A stretch of DNA of 64,000 nt from positions 1-64,000 of the forward strand of contig NZ_RCTZ02000017.1 in the NCBI RefSeq assembly GCF_003667315.2. Reading direction: 5' to 3'. Position 1 is the stretch's first letter, and every line of letters begins with the position of its first letter. The position numbers and the translations under genes are program-made. Positions 1 through 9,169 of this stretch are shown piece by piece. Origin of the DNA: Tropicibacter alexandrii. Lineage in GTDB: Bacteria > Pseudomonadota > Alphaproteobacteria > Rhodobacterales > Rhodobacteraceae. The notes beneath the pieces were generated by a model that was given only the letters and a program-made list of their open reading frames with translations, ran no database searches and was not told where the DNA came from.

Positions 1-1325
1 ATCGCCGCGCCGGGTTTCGTCGCATGTGCGCCCGGCAGCGGGGTCAGCAGGTGCCCGCCGGTTTCCGTCTGCCACCAGGTGTCGACGATCGGGCAGCGCC
101 CGCCACCGACCACGTCATTGTACCAGTTCCACGCCTCCGGGTTGATCGGCTCGCCCACCGTGCCGAGGATTCGCAGCGAGGATAGATCGCATTTCGTTAC
201 GAATTCGTCACCCTGGCCCATCAGCGCGCGAATCGCCGTCGGCGCGGTGTAGAACTGGTTGACCTTATGCTTCTCGCAGACCTGCCAGAAGCGGCTGGCA
301 TCGGGATAGGTCGGCACGCCCTCGAACATCAGCGTGGTCGCGCCATTGGCCAGCGGCCCATAGATGATGTAGGAGTGACCCGTCACCCACCCAACATCTG
401 CCGTGCACCAATAGACGTCGCCCGCGTGGTAATCGAACACGATCTCATGGGTCAGGCTGGCGTAAACCAAATATCCACCTGTCGTGTGCACAACACCCTT
501 GGGCTGCCCGGTCGAGCCCGAGGTATACAGGATGAAAAGGGGATCTTCGGCATTCATTTCGGCGGGGCGGCAGTAATCGTCGGCCTCCAGCGCCATCTCG
601 TTATAGTCGTAGTCGCGCCCGTCCACCCAGGTGGTCTGCCCGCCGGTGCGCTTCACGACCAGGCATTTGACGTCGTCCTTGCAATGCAGCAGGGCCTTGT
701 CAGCATTGGTTTTCAGCGGGGTCTTGCGGCCGCCGCGGGGGGCCTCGTCGGCGGTGATGACGACCTTGGCGTCGCAGCCATTGACGCGCGCGGCCAGCGC
801 ATCGGGCGAGAAGCCGGCGAAGACGATGGAATGCACCGCACCGATGCGCGCGCAGGCGAGCATGGCATAGGCGGCTTCGGGGATCATCGGGAGGTAGATG
901 ATGACCCGGTCACCCTTGCGCACGCCGAGTGACTCCAGCACGTTCGCCATGCGGCAGACGCGGCGGTGCAGGTCGTTATAGCTGATCGACTGCGCGGGCT
1001 CGTTGGGATCGTCGGGCTCGAAGATGATGGCGGTCTGGTTGCCGCGGGTTTCCAGATGGCGGTCGATGCAGTTGGCGGCGACGTTCAGCGTGCCGTCGCG
1101 GAACCACTCGATCGACACCTGGCCCAGGGTGAAATCGACGTTCTTGATCTCGGTCGGCTGCTTCATCCAGTCGATGCGCTGCGCCTGTTCGGCCCAGAAG
1201 CTCTCGGACTCCGTCACGGATTGCGCATACATCGCCTCGTATTTCGCAGCGTCCACATGCGCCTGGGATACGATGGTGGCGGATGGGGGGTAGCTGGCGG
1301 CCTTGGCGGGCGTCTGATCGGTCAT
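1..1325 (-). CDS. acs: acetyl-CoA synthetase, 3' end outside window
   Basis: AMP-forming acetate-CoA ligase that activates acetate (or propionate) to the acyl-CoA in the cytoplasm. About 441 N-terminal residues are visible, against roughly 650 in the family, so the gene runs off the left edge. The ATP-binding P-loop [12 protein letters not shown] lies at about residues 267-278, and the adenylate motif DTWWQTETG near 415. The start ATG at 1325 has a strong Shine-Dalgarno (AAGGGAGGA) just upstream. The C-terminal domain with the acetylatable lysine is not in view. Transcribed divergently from the TRAP genes. Substrate preference between acetate and propionate cannot be settled from this part. 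Confidence 0.95.
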   Translation of the reverse strand, partial: MTDQTPAKAASYPPSATIVSQAHVDAAKYEAMYAQSVTESESFWAEQAQRIDWMKQPTEIKNVDFTLGQVSIEWFRDGTLNVAANCIDRHLETRGNQTAIIFEPDDPNEPAQSISYNDLHRRVCRMANVLESLGVRKGDRVIIYLPMIPEAAYAMLACARIGAVHSIVFAGFSPDALAARVNGCDAKVVITADEAPRGGRKTPLKTNADKALLHCKDDVKCLVVKRTGGQTTWVDGRDYDYNEMALEADDYCRPAEMNAEDPLFILYTSGSTGQPKGVVHTTGGYLVYASLTHEIVFDYHAGDVYWCTADVGWVTGHSYIIYGPLANGATTLMFEGVPTYPDASRFWQVCEKHKVNQFYTAPTAIRALMGQGDEFVTKCDLSSLRILGTVGEPINPEAWNWYNDVVGGGRCPIVDTWWQTETGGHLLTPLPGAHATKPGAA

Positions 1326-1757
1326 GAAGGTCCTCCCTTTGAGAAGTCACGCTGTGCCGGAATACGTGCCGTAGCGTCACCGGCTGATACGCGCACTTTA
1401 GCGACCATTGAAAAAAAATGAATAAGCACCGTAAAAATAATGGTTTAGCTGTAAATAATTTTCAGGTGCGCTTGGCAATCTGTAAATGAATTTGCGGCCC
1501 GGCCCAAAATCGCCGTGTTTTCAAAGTCAATCTCCGGGTTTGCTAAGTTAGCTGATTTATTCCCGCAGCGGCTAATCCCTGCAAAACCCTGACCCGCGTC
1601 GGGTGTGACAAATCGCTGCGGTATGCCAATGTATACCGCTAACGGTTCCACCCCGGCGCGAATCCCGCGCGGGTGATAAAGGCTTGAACCCGTCGGATGA
1701 TCCTCTACGCTTCGCAGCAAGGCGGAAAACCGCCGTACAACAAGGAGGAGAATACCC
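1326..1757. other. divergent intergenic region acs / dctP
   Basis: A 432-base gap without a convincing gene. The acs-proximal part (about 1400-1560) is clearly more AT-rich than the surroundings and should hold the acs promoter. The dctP-proximal part holds an inverted repeat (1618-1639, listed separately) and a dctP ribosome-binding site (AAGGAGGAGA, about 1741-1750). Open frames here are read-through of antisense frames from dctP. Confidence 0.7.
1618..1639. promoter_or_regulatory. candidate operator upstream of dctP (GCGGTAT-N8-ATACCGC)
   Basis: A perfect 7-bp inverted repeat with an 8-bp centre, 119 bases before the dctP start. The GGTAT/ATACC arms resemble sites bound by small repressors of the GntR type, but no regulator gene sits beside this operon, so the factor is unknown. 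Confidence 0.45.
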
Positions 1758-2774
1758 ATGTCCCATCTCACGGCAAAACTGCTGTGCACGGCGATCGCCT
1801 GCACGTTCGTCACCGAGGCGGCCGCCACCGAATGGAACGTGTCCGTCTGGGGCAAGCGCCGCGCCTTCACCGAACACATCCACAAGATCGCCGAACTGGT
1901 CGAGCAAAAGACCGACGGCGGATTCACCATGAATATCAGCTATGGCGGCCTGTCCAAGAACACCGAGAACCTCGACGGCATTTCCATCGGCGCCTTCGAG
2001 ATGGCGCAGTTTTGCGCCGGCTACCACGCCGACAAGAACCGCGCGATCACCGTGCTGGAACTGCCCTTCCTCGGCGTTGCGAACCTTGACGAAGAAGTCG
2101 CCGTCAGCCACGCGGTCTACGCCCATCCCGCCGTCGCCAACGAGATGGCGCAGTGGAATGCCAAGATGCTGATGACCTCGCCCATGCCGCAATACAACCT
2201 TGTCGGCACCGGCGAGGCGCGTGACGAGCTGTCGGAATTCGACGGCATGCGGGTGCGCGCGACGGGTGGTCTGGGCGATGCGTTCAGTGCCGTGGGCGGC
2301 GTGCCGACCTCTGTGACCTCCTCCGAGGCGTATCAGGCGATGGAGTCGGGTGTCGTCGACACCGTGGCCTTTGCCCAGCACGCGCACCTGTCCTTTGGCA
2401 CGATCAACCAGGCGGCCTGGTGGACGGCGAACCTGAACCCCGGCACGGTGAACTGCCCGGTCGTAGTGAACATCGACGCCTACGAGTCGCTTTCGGATGC
2501 GGAGCGTGAGGCGCTCGACAGCTCGGTCGACGAGGCGATTGCCTATTATCTCGAAAACTACGGGGAACTGCTGAAGCAGTGGGATGACGTGCTGGCCGAG
2601 AAGAACGTGGAAAAGGTCATGATCTCGGACGAGGAACTGAGCAAGTTCAAGGAGGTCGCCGGCAAGCCGATCCATGACGCATGGATCGCCGAGATGTCCG
2701 CGCAAGGCCTGCCCGCGCAGGAGCTTTACGACCTCGTCTTTACGACCCTCGACGAGGTGCGCGCCTCGAACTGA
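1758..2774 (+). CDS. dctP: TRAP transporter solute-binding protein, DctP family
   Basis: Periplasmic receptor of a tripartite ATP-independent importer, 338 aa, normal for the family. A signal peptide covers about residues 1-23 and ends in AAA before TEW. The start ATG at 1758 follows an AAGGAGGAG Shine-Dalgarno. First gene of dctPQM, followed by a GC-rich hairpin before dctQ. The ligand is not readable from sequence; DctP-family proteins usually bind carboxylates. The adjacent acs gene does not prove a functional link. Confidence 0.9.
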   Translation: MSHLTAKLLCTAIACTFVTEAAATEWNVSVWGKRRAFTEHIHKIAELVEQKTDGGFTMNISYGGLSKNTENLDGISIGAFEMAQFCAGYHADKNRAITVLELPFLGVANLDEEVAVSHAVYAHPAVANEMAQWNAKMLMTSPMPQYNLVGTGEARDELSEFDGMRVRATGGLGDAFSAVGGVPTSVTSSEAYQAMESGVVDTVAFAQHAHLSFGTINQAAWWTANLNPGTVNCPVVVNIDAYESLSDAEREALDSSVDEAIAYYLENYGELLKQWDDVLAEKNVEKVMISDEELSKFKEVAGKPIHDAWIAEMSAQGLPAQELYDLVFTTLDEVRASN

Positions 2775-2784
2775 GGCCGCCCAT

Positions 2785-2811
2785 CCCGCCCCGGCATCCG
2801 TTCGGGGCGGG
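2785..2811 (+). promoter_or_regulatory. intercistronic stem-loop after dctP
   Basis: Perfect 9-bp GC stem (CCCGCCCCG / CGGGGCGGG) with a 9-base loop, starting 10 bases after the dctP stop and before dctQ. It has no U-run, so it is more likely an mRNA-stabilising or partial-termination element that raises the yield of the binding protein over the permeases. Confidence 0.7.
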
Positions 2812-2837
2812 CAACGAAAACAATGACGGAGGGGTGA

Positions 2838-3467
2838 ATGGCCGGAGCAGCATCGGTTCTGGAGGATGGCAGCCTGTTGTCGCGTTGCGATCGCGGCCTG
2901 CAGAAGCTTGAATGGGGCATGGCCTTCGTGTCGGGTATCGGCGCTTTCGGGCTGATGGTGCTTGCGGTGGTGTCGGTGACCGGGCGCAACCTGTTCAACG
3001 AGCCCTTGCCGGGATATGTCGACTGGATTCAGACGGCGATGCCGCTGATCGCGATCTTTGGCATTGCCTACGTGCAGCGCAATGGCGGCCATATTCGCAT
3101 GGACATCCTCGTTGGGCAGCTCAAGGGGCGGCCCTTGTGGCTGGCCGAGTTCGTCACGACCTTGGCGGTTCTGGTCCTGATGGTCCTGCTGGTCTGGGGC
3201 ACTTGGGCGCATTTCGACCGCAGCTTTGACTGGAACGCCCCGAATTTCAGCCGCGACAGTTCGATCGATATCGGCTTGCCGATCTGGCCGGCCAAGCTGG
3301 TGGTGCCGGTGGCCTTCTCGGTCATGTGCCTGCGGCTTGTCCTGCAATTGTGGGGCTATGGGCGGGCTTTCCTGTTGGGGCTGTCCGAACCCGTCGCCGT
3401 GCCGCTGGTGCTCAGCGCCGCCGAGATCGCCGCCGCCGAGGCGGATCAAGTACAGGGGCACGACTGA
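2838..3467 (+). CDS. dctQ: TRAP transporter small permease, DctQ family
   Basis: Small four-helix membrane subunit of the TRAP importer, 209 aa. Hydrophobic segments lie at about residues 35-58, 70-88, 108-130 and 150-175. The VTGRNLFNEPLPGYVDW stretch is typical of DctQ. The start ATG at 2838 follows a GGAGGGG ribosome-binding site. Its TGA shares bases with the dctM ATG (TGATG), which implies translational coupling. Confidence 0.9.
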   Translation: MAGAASVLEDGSLLSRCDRGLQKLEWGMAFVSGIGAFGLMVLAVVSVTGRNLFNEPLPGYVDWIQTAMPLIAIFGIAYVQRNGGHIRMDILVGQLKGRPLWLAEFVTTLAVLVLMVLLVWGTWAHFDRSFDWNAPNFSRDSSIDIGLPIWPAKLVVPVAFSVMCLRLVLQLWGYGRAFLLGLSEPVAVPLVLSAAEIAAAEADQVQGHD

Positions 3468-4867
3468 TGGACGGTGTTGAAATTGGCCTGTGGGTCACGG
3501 GGGGCATGTTCCTGCTGGTCGTGCTGGGCATGCGCGTGGCCTTTGCTGCCGCCTTTGCCGGTGTGGTCGGCCTGATCTGGATCTTCTGGGAGAAGAAGTC
3601 CTACGACCCCGAGCAATTCGGCTGGGCCTTGACCGTCGCGGTCAAGACGGCGGGGCAGGTGCCGCATGGCAAGGTGGCAAGTCAGGCGCTGAGCCTGATC
3701 CCGACCTTCATCCTGATCGGCTATCTGGCCTATTACGCAGGGCTGACGCGCGCGCTGTTCGAGGCGGCCAAGCGCTGGATCGCATGGGTGCCGGGCGGCC
3801 TTGCGGTGTCGACCGTATTCGCGACCGCCGGTTTCGCCGCCGTGTCGGGGGCGAGCGTCGCGACGGCGGCGGTCTTTGCCCGCATCGCCATCCCCGAGAT
3901 GCTCAAGATCGGCTATGACAAGCGGTTCGCGGCGGGGGTCGTGGCGGCAGGCGGGACGCTGGCCAGCCTGATCCCGCCCTCGGCCATCCTTGTGATCTAC
4001 GCCATCATCGTCGAACAGGACGTGGGCAAGCTGCTGCTGGCGGGCTTCATTCCGGGCATGTTCTCGGCCATTGTCTATGCCGCGCTGATCATCGGGCTGG
4101 CTCTGGTCCTGCCGAATTTCGGCCCGCCGGTGCGCGGGTTCACGTGGAGGCAACGCTTTGCCGCGCTGCCGCCTGCCTTGCCCATCGTGGCGGTGGTCGT
4201 GATCATCATCTTCTTCGTCTACAACCCGTTTGGCGGCGATGCATGGGGGACACCGACCGAGGGCGGGGCCATCGGCGCGTTCATCGTCTTCCTCATGGCG
4301 GTTTTTCGGGGCATGCGCCTGAAAGAGCTCAAGGACGCGCTGGTCGAGACGGCGAAACTGTCGATCATGATCTTTTCGATCATCTGGGGGGTGCTGATCT
4401 ATGTACGCTTCCTCGGCTTTGCCGACCTGCCCAACGCCTTTGCCGACTGGATCACCTCGCTGCACTATTCGCCCATGCTGATCCTCGTCTGCATCCTGTT
4501 GGCCTATGCAGTGCTGGGCATGTTCATGGATGCGATCGGGATGCTGCTGTTGACCCTTCCGGTGGTCTATCCTGCGGTCATGGCCCTGAACGGGGGCGAG
4601 ACGGTGGCGGCGGCGGACAGTGCCTTTGGCATGTCGGGGACGATGTGCGCGATCTGGTTCGGCATCCTCGTGGTCAAGATGGCGGAGTTCTGTCTGATCA
4701 CGCCGCCCATCGGGTTGAACTGCTTCGTCGTGGCAGGCGTGCGCCCGGATCTGAGCGTGCAGGACGTGTTCCGGGGGGTGACGCCGTTCTTCATCGCCGA
4801 CGCGGTGACCATCGCGCTCTTGGTGACGTTCCCATGGATCGTGCTCTGGCTGCCATCGCTGGCCTGA
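3467..4867 (+). CDS. dctM: TRAP transporter large permease, DctM family
   Basis: Main sodium-coupled transport subunit, 466 aa with about a dozen hydrophobic segments. The AAGGTLASLIPPSA stretch and the ITPPIGLNCFVV stretch near the C terminus are characteristic of DctM. The start chosen is the ATG overlapping the dctQ stop, because the longer upstream frame is out-of-frame dctQ sequence. Last gene of the operon; a rho-independent terminator follows 17 bases after the stop. Confidence 0.93.
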   Translation: MDGVEIGLWVTGGMFLLVVLGMRVAFAAAFAGVVGLIWIFWEKKSYDPEQFGWALTVAVKTAGQVPHGKVASQALSLIPTFILIGYLAYYAGLTRALFEAAKRWIAWVPGGLAVSTVFATAGFAAVSGASVATAAVFARIAIPEMLKIGYDKRFAAGVVAAGGTLASLIPPSAILVIYAIIVEQDVGKLLLAGFIPGMFSAIVYAALIIGLALVLPNFGPPVRGFTWRQRFAALPPALPIVAVVVIIIFFVYNPFGGDAWGTPTEGGAIGAFIVFLMAVFRGMRLKELKDALVETAKLSIMIFSIIWGVLIYVRFLGFADLPNAFADWITSLHYSPMLILVCILLAYAVLGMFMDAIGMLLLTLPVVYPAVMALNGGETVAAADSAFGMSGTMCAIWFGILVVKMAEFCLITPPIGLNCFVVAGVRPDLSVQDVFRGVTPFFIADAVTIALLVTFPWIVLWLPSLA

Positions 4868-4884
4868 GCCGGTTCCGGCGTGAC

Positions 4885-4912
4885 AAAAGCCCCGGCCTTG
4901 CCCGGGGCTTTT
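4885..4912 (+). terminator. rho-independent terminator after dctM
   Basis: Perfect 11-bp stem AAAAGCCCCGG / CCGGGGCTTTT with a 6-base loop. The A- and U-tracts form part of the stem, so it could stop transcription in both directions. It lies 17 bases after the dctM stop. Confidence 0.85.
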
Positions 4913-5087
4913 CATTTTCCGGACGTAGGTAGAACGCTCCGGCGGCCTAAGCGCCGCTCCGCTATGCGTCAGACCCGTCATCCTTGTCACGCTGCCGGGC
5001 CGTGAGGGACGCGGGGCGGCTCCGCCCGGAATCGGTCTTCCGCTTGGCGGCTGGTGGCGCTAGCGTGCCGTCAGAGGGAGGACCACC

Positions 5088-6062
5088 ATGAAAAGTCTCG
5101 ACGCCAAGCTGGCCCGTATCCGAAGCGGCCAATATACCGCCCGGGATTTCATCATCGCCGACGCCAAGGATGGCGACATGGCCTTTGGCGCCGTGGTTGC
5201 GGGAACCGATGCCAATGGTAAGGCCAAGCCGCTGCGCGCCTATCGCGACGACATGATCCGCGTGACGCAATCGGGGTTGGTCGACATCATGCTGATGTCG
5301 CTTTCCTCGACTGAGGTGCTGACCCGCGAAGGGGCCTTTGCCAACACGCCCGTCACGCCGGCGGCGCGGCTGAACGACACCACCGATATCTGGCACGCGC
5401 GCGGTGCGGTCTACCCGTCGCATCCGGCGCGACAATTCCGCAGCGCCCGGCTGGACCGCGTGCGCGCCGTTGCGGATCTGGGTCTGTTCTCGGTGACCTT
5501 TTACAACGATCTCGACCGGGATATCGCCATGCTCGAAGCGTATAGCCGCTTCCGGGACGAGGCGACGGCGGCGGGCATGCGCCACTTCCTCGAAGTCTTC
5601 AACCCGCAGATCCCCGTCGAGTGCCCGGATTTTGCCGCCTATAACAACGACATGATCGCGCGCTGCCTCGCAGGTGTCAGCCATATCGACCGGCCCGTGT
5701 TTCTCAAGGCGGCCTATAACGGCCCCGCCGCGACCGAGGAAATTGCCGGCTACGATCCCGAGAACCTGATCTTCGGCATCCTTGGCGGTGGCGCAGGCAC
5801 CACCCGCGACTGTCTGGAACTGATCAAACAGGCCGAGAAATACGGCGCGCGCGTCGCGCTGTTCGGGCGCAAGATCTATCGCTCCGAGGATAGCCTCTGC
5901 ATGCTGCGCGCCATGCGCCGCGTGCTGGAAGAGGGGGTGACCTCGGAAGAGGGGGTGAAGGCCTATCACGGTGATCTGCAGGCGGCGGGCATCGCGCCCT
6001 TTCGGTCGCTCGACGATGATCTGCAAGTCACCGAGGACATCCTGCGCCCGAACATCGCCTGA
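5088..6062 (+). CDS. TIM-barrel protein, possible class I aldolase of a sugar locus
   Basis: 324-aa soluble protein without signal peptide. I cannot assign a named family. The C-terminal half looks like a DeoC/LacD-type barrel: a lysine in VFLKAAYNGP could be the Schiff-base residue, followed by a glycine-rich phosphate-binding-like GILGGGAGTTRD and then ALFGRKIYRSEDSL, which resembles the GR-N/K-I motif of class I aldolases. Its stop overlaps the start of the PfkB kinase (TGATG), so the two are coupled, as expected for a kinase and an aldolase acting in sequence. Start ATG 5088 follows GAGGGAGGA. The reaction is inferred. Confidence 0.6.
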   Translation: MKSLDAKLARIRSGQYTARDFIIADAKDGDMAFGAVVAGTDANGKAKPLRAYRDDMIRVTQSGLVDIMLMSLSSTEVLTREGAFANTPVTPAARLNDTTDIWHARGAVYPSHPARQFRSARLDRVRAVADLGLFSVTFYNDLDRDIAMLEAYSRFRDEATAAGMRHFLEVFNPQIPVECPDFAAYNNDMIARCLAGVSHIDRPVFLKAAYNGPAATEEIAGYDPENLIFGILGGGAGTTRDCLELIKQAEKYGARVALFGRKIYRSEDSLCMLRAMRRVLEEGVTSEEGVKAYHGDLQAAGIAPFRSLDDDLQVTEDILRPNIA

Positions 6063-7072
6063 TGCCCGGCGGGTTTCTGGCGGCGGGCACATGGGTTGTC
6101 GACCGCAACATCACCGTCGATCACTGGCCGGGTGAGGATATGCTCGCCACGGTCACGGAAATCGTCCCGGCAGGGGGCGGCCCGGCCTGCAACTTTGCCT
6201 GTGACCTCAAACGGCTCGACCCGGCCATCCCGGTCGAGACCCAAGGGCTGATCGGCGCGGGCGAATGGGGGGATTTCCTGCTGAACGTGGCGGATGCCCA
6301 CGGCATCACCCATCCGAACCTGCACCGCACCGCTGAGGCGCAGACCCAGATGACCGACGCCTATCTGTCGGCCAAGACCGGGCGGCGCACGCATATCCTG
6401 TTCCCGGGCACCGGCGCGCTGCTTTGCCCCGATCACATCGTGCCAGAGGACAGCGACGCGCGCTTCTTTCACCTTGGCCTGCCGGGTATTCACCCGCGCA
6501 TGGATGCGCCTTGGGGGGACGACTCCAATGGCTGGGTGACCTGCCTGCGCCGGGCGCGGGCGGCGGGGATGCAGACCAATCTCGAACTTGTCACCGCGCC
6601 CGACGAGACGATCCGCCGGATCGTCCTGCCCTGTTTGCCGCATCTCGATACGCTTGTGGTCAACGACTCGGAAATCGGCGCGCTGGCCTCCCGGATCACC
6701 GTGACCGACGGGGTGACCGATATCGCCGCTGTCGAAGTCGCCGCGCGCGAGGTGCTTGGGAAAGGGGCGATGGAGGTGGTCGTCGTGCATTTCACCGCTG
6801 GGGCGGTGGCCGTCACCCGGGACGGCGCTCTGCACCATCCCTCGGTCCGGGTGCCCGACGACCAGCGCGTGGGCGCGAACGGGGCCGGGGATGCGTTTGC
6901 GGCGGGGTTCTTTTACGGGCGGTATCACGACCAGCCGCTGTCGGACTGTCTTGCGATGGCGCATGCGACGGCTGCGGCCAGTCTCAGGGCGGCGGATACC
7001 TATTCCGGGGTCGACGGCGCCAAGGCCTGTCTTGACCGCGCCAACCGTTGGGGCTGGCGCGAGATGGGGTAG
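6062..7072 (+). CDS. PfkB-family sugar kinase
   Basis: Ribokinase/PfkB-fold carbohydrate kinase, 336 aa. The C-terminal PfkB signature DDQRVGANGAGDAFAAGF is intact, with the GAGD anion hole and catalytic aspartate near residues 278-281. The N-terminal glycine-rich substrate region (VPAGGGPACNFACDLKRL) is also present. Translation is coupled to the preceding aldolase-like gene. It converges with frcA and ends inside a 24-base palindrome. By position it probably phosphorylates the sugar brought in by the adjacent FrcBCA-type importer; the substrate (fructose or another ketose) is inferred from synteny with frc loci, not from the sequence. Confidence 0.85.
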   Translation: MPGGFLAAGTWVVDRNITVDHWPGEDMLATVTEIVPAGGGPACNFACDLKRLDPAIPVETQGLIGAGEWGDFLLNVADAHGITHPNLHRTAEAQTQMTDAYLSAKTGRRTHILFPGTGALLCPDHIVPEDSDARFFHLGLPGIHPRMDAPWGDDSNGWVTCLRRARAAGMQTNLELVTAPDETIRRIVLPCLPHLDTLVVNDSEIGALASRITVTDGVTDIAAVEVAAREVLGKGAMEVVVVHFTAGAVAVTRDGALHHPSVRVPDDQRVGANGAGDAFAAGFFYGRYHDQPLSDCLAMAHATAAASLRAADTYSGVDGAKACLDRANRWGWREMG

Positions 7073-7093
7073 GATGGGTGATCACCCATCCTA
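7070..7093. terminator. 24-base palindrome between convergent kinase and frcA genes
   Basis: Two perfectly complementary 12-base arms (TAGGATGGGTGA and its complement) with no spacer. The first arm includes the kinase TAG stop. It sits in the 30-base gap between two convergent genes and probably terminates both. A related copy, with shorter arms, occurs at 11660-11678, also between convergent genes. Confidence 0.7.
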
Positions 7094-7102
7094 CTTGAAA
7101 GA

Positions 7103-7891
7103 TCAGACCGCGACGGCCTCGGCCTCGGCCTGCGTCGGTTCCTTTGCGCCGGTCATGAAGGCGACGGCATCCGACATCGAGTATTTCTTGGGATCGACCA
7201 CGCAGAGCCGCTTTCCCAGACGGTGGACATGGATGCGATCCGCCAGTTCGAACACATGCGGCATGTTGTGCGAGATCAGGATGATCGGAATGCCGCGCGA
7301 CTTCACGTCCTGGATCAGTTCGAGCACTTTGCGGCTTTCCTTCACCCCTAGCGCTGCCGTCGGTTCATCGAGGATGATGACCTTGGACCCGAAGGCGGCG
7401 GCGCGGGCCACGGCCACGCCCTGACGCTGGCCCCCGGACAGGGTTTCCACCGCCTGGTTGATGTTCTGGATGGTCATCAGGCCCAGATCGTTGAGTTTTT
7501 CGCGCGCGATCCGCTCCATCTCCTTCTTGTCGAGCCGCTTGAACAGCTGGCCCATGAGGCCCTTCTGCCGGATCTCGCGCCCCATGAACATGTTGTCGGC
7601 GATCGACAGGGCAGGGGACATGGCCAGCGTCTGGTAGACGGTCTCGATCCCCGCTTCCCGCGCGTCGATGGGCGACTGGAACTTGACGGGCTTGCCGTCC
7701 AGTTCCACGGTCCCTGCATCGGGGATCACGGCGCCCGAAAGCGCCTTGATCAGGGTGGATTTGCCCGCGCCGTTGTCGCCGATCACCGCGAGGATTTCCC
7801 CCGGCATCAGTTCGAAGTCGCAATTGTCGAGCGCCGTGACCTTGCCGTAGCGCTTGGTCAGGTTGCGGCCTTTCAGGATGGGTTGTGTCAT
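7103..7891 (-). CDS. frcA: sugar ABC importer ATP-binding protein, FrcA-like
   Basis: Cytoplasmic ATPase of a monosaccharide importer, 262 aa. It has one ATPase domain, as in FrcA, not the fused pair of RbsA. Walker A GDNGAGKST is at residues 38-46, the signature LSGGQRQG near 149, Walker B VIILDEPTAALG near 170 and the switch His in ISHNM near 206. Start ATG 7891 follows the frcC stop by 21 bases with a GGAGGATATT ribosome-binding site. Last gene of frcBCA. Fructose is the ligand of the named homologue; here it is by similarity only. Confidence 0.87.
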   Translation of the reverse strand: MTQPILKGRNLTKRYGKVTALDNCDFELMPGEILAVIGDNGAGKSTLIKALSGAVIPDAGTVELDGKPVKFQSPIDAREAGIETVYQTLAMSPALSIADNMFMGREIRQKGLMGQLFKRLDKKEMERIAREKLNDLGLMTIQNINQAVETLSGGQRQGVAVARAAAFGSKVIILDEPTAALGVKESRKVLELIQDVKSRGIPIILISHNMPHVFELADRIHVHRLGKRLCVVDPKKYSMSDAVAFMTGAKEPTQAEAEAVAV

Positions 7892-7912
7892 TTGAATATC
7901 CTCCCCGAACGC

Positions 7913-8980
7913 TCAGGCGGTGACTTTGCGGATCCACTGATCCACGGTGACAGCGGCGATGATCAGCACGCCGATCAGCAGGTAGGTCCATTGCGGGTCA
8001 GCCCCGGCCATGCGCAGGCCCAGTTCGAACACGCCGACGATCAGCGCCCCGAAGAAGGCCCCGATGATCGAGCCACGCCCGCCGAACAGCGAGATGCCCC
8101 CGATCACCACAGCGGTGATGGACTGGATGTTGCCGATCACACCGGTCGTGGCGGATGGCGAGACAGAGCCGTAGCGCCCGATCATCACCCAAGCGGCGAG
8201 ACCGCAGATGAACCCCACCAGCATGTAGACCGACATCAACGTCTTGTGGACATTCACGCCTGCCAGTTCTGCCGCCTCCGGGTCATCGCCCACGGCATAG
8301 ACGTGGCGGCCCCATGCGGTCGAGCGCAGCGCATAGGCAAGACCGAACACCAGACCGATCATCAAGACCACGCCAAGAGTGAAGATCGCGCCGCTGATAT
8401 TGATCTTGGTGCCCAGGAATTGCAGGAAGGCGGCCTCGGCCTCGATATCCTGGCTGCGGATGGTTTCATTGTTGGAATACAGGTAGTTGGCGGCCAGAAC
8501 GATCTGCCACATGCCCAGCGTCACGATGAAGGGCGGCAGCTTCATGCGGCTGACCAGCCAGCCGTTCACAGCACCAATCGCGGTGCCGACGGCCAGACCG
8601 GCGGCGACGGCCACAGGCGCGGGCAGCCCGTAGCGGAAGGTGAACTGGCCCATGACGACGGTGCACAGCACCGCCAGCGCGCCGACCGACAGGTCGATGC
8701 CTGCGGTCAGGATGATCAGGGCCTGCGCTGCGGCCAGAACGCCCACGATCTGCACCTGTTGCAAGATCAGCGTCAGCGCGAAGGGCGAGAAGAAGCGCGA
8801 CCCTAGCAAGAGGCCGAAAATGATGATGGCCGCCACGAGCACGATCAGCGGCACGATGGCCGGGTTGACGTGCAAGGCGTGCTGGAACTGGCCGACGAAG
8901 CCCTTCTTGGTGTCGGCAAAGGATGCCACTTCGGTTGATGCTCCGCTTGCGGCGGCTTCGTAGTTGTCCGAGTTGGACAT
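7913..8980 (-). CDS. frcC: sugar ABC importer permease, FrcC-like
   Basis: Inner-membrane permease of the ribose/xylose/fructose type, 355 aa with 8-10 hydrophobic segments and a hydrophilic N terminus of about 40 residues. The transport signature (ALRSTAWGRHVYAVGDDPEAAELAGVNV) and the GGISLFGGRGSIIGAFFGAL stretch are family hallmarks. Start ATG 8980 follows GGGGAGGCAG. It is separated from frcB by a 253-base structured spacer, which suggests that the binding protein and the membrane components are made in different amounts. Confidence 0.88.
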   Translation of the reverse strand: MSNSDNYEAAASGASTEVASFADTKKGFVGQFQHALHVNPAIVPLIVLVAAIIIFGLLLGSRFFSPFALTLILQQVQIVGVLAAAQALIILTAGIDLSVGALAVLCTVVMGQFTFRYGLPAPVAVAAGLAVGTAIGAVNGWLVSRMKLPPFIVTLGMWQIVLAANYLYSNNETIRSQDIEAEAAFLQFLGTKINISGAIFTLGVVLMIGLVFGLAYALRSTAWGRHVYAVGDDPEAAELAGVNVHKTLMSVYMLVGFICGLAAWVMIGRYGSVSPSATTGVIGNIQSITAVVIGGISLFGGRGSIIGAFFGALIVGVFELGLRMAGADPQWTYLLIGVLIIAAVTVDQWIRKVTA

Positions 8981-9006
8981 GTCTGCCTCCCCTCTCCAAG
9001 GCGCGG

Positions 9007-9055
9007 GCGGCTTTGGCCGCCGGAATAGAAAACGGGGAGCAGGCAGGCGCCTGCC
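9007..9055 (-). repeat. hairpins in the frcC leader
   Basis: Two GC-rich hairpins upstream of the frcC ribosome-binding site: GGCGGC-TTTG-GCCGCC at 9007-9022 and the palindrome GGCAGGCGCCTGCC at 9042-9055. They extend the structured frcB-frcC spacer. Confidence 0.55.
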
Positions 9056-9169
9056 CCCCGGATTGTCGTGTTGTCAGGCTGTGGCCGGGCAGGGGCCGTA
9101 TCCTCCCCCAAATGCCCGGTCTTGGGCGGGTCGCGGGGCGCGCCACTGGCAGGCCCCGGGGCTTCGCCC

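Noticed and set aside
1572-3461. Minus-strand open frame of 629 codons
   Set aside because: Antisense to dctP and dctQ; no ribosome-binding site or family.
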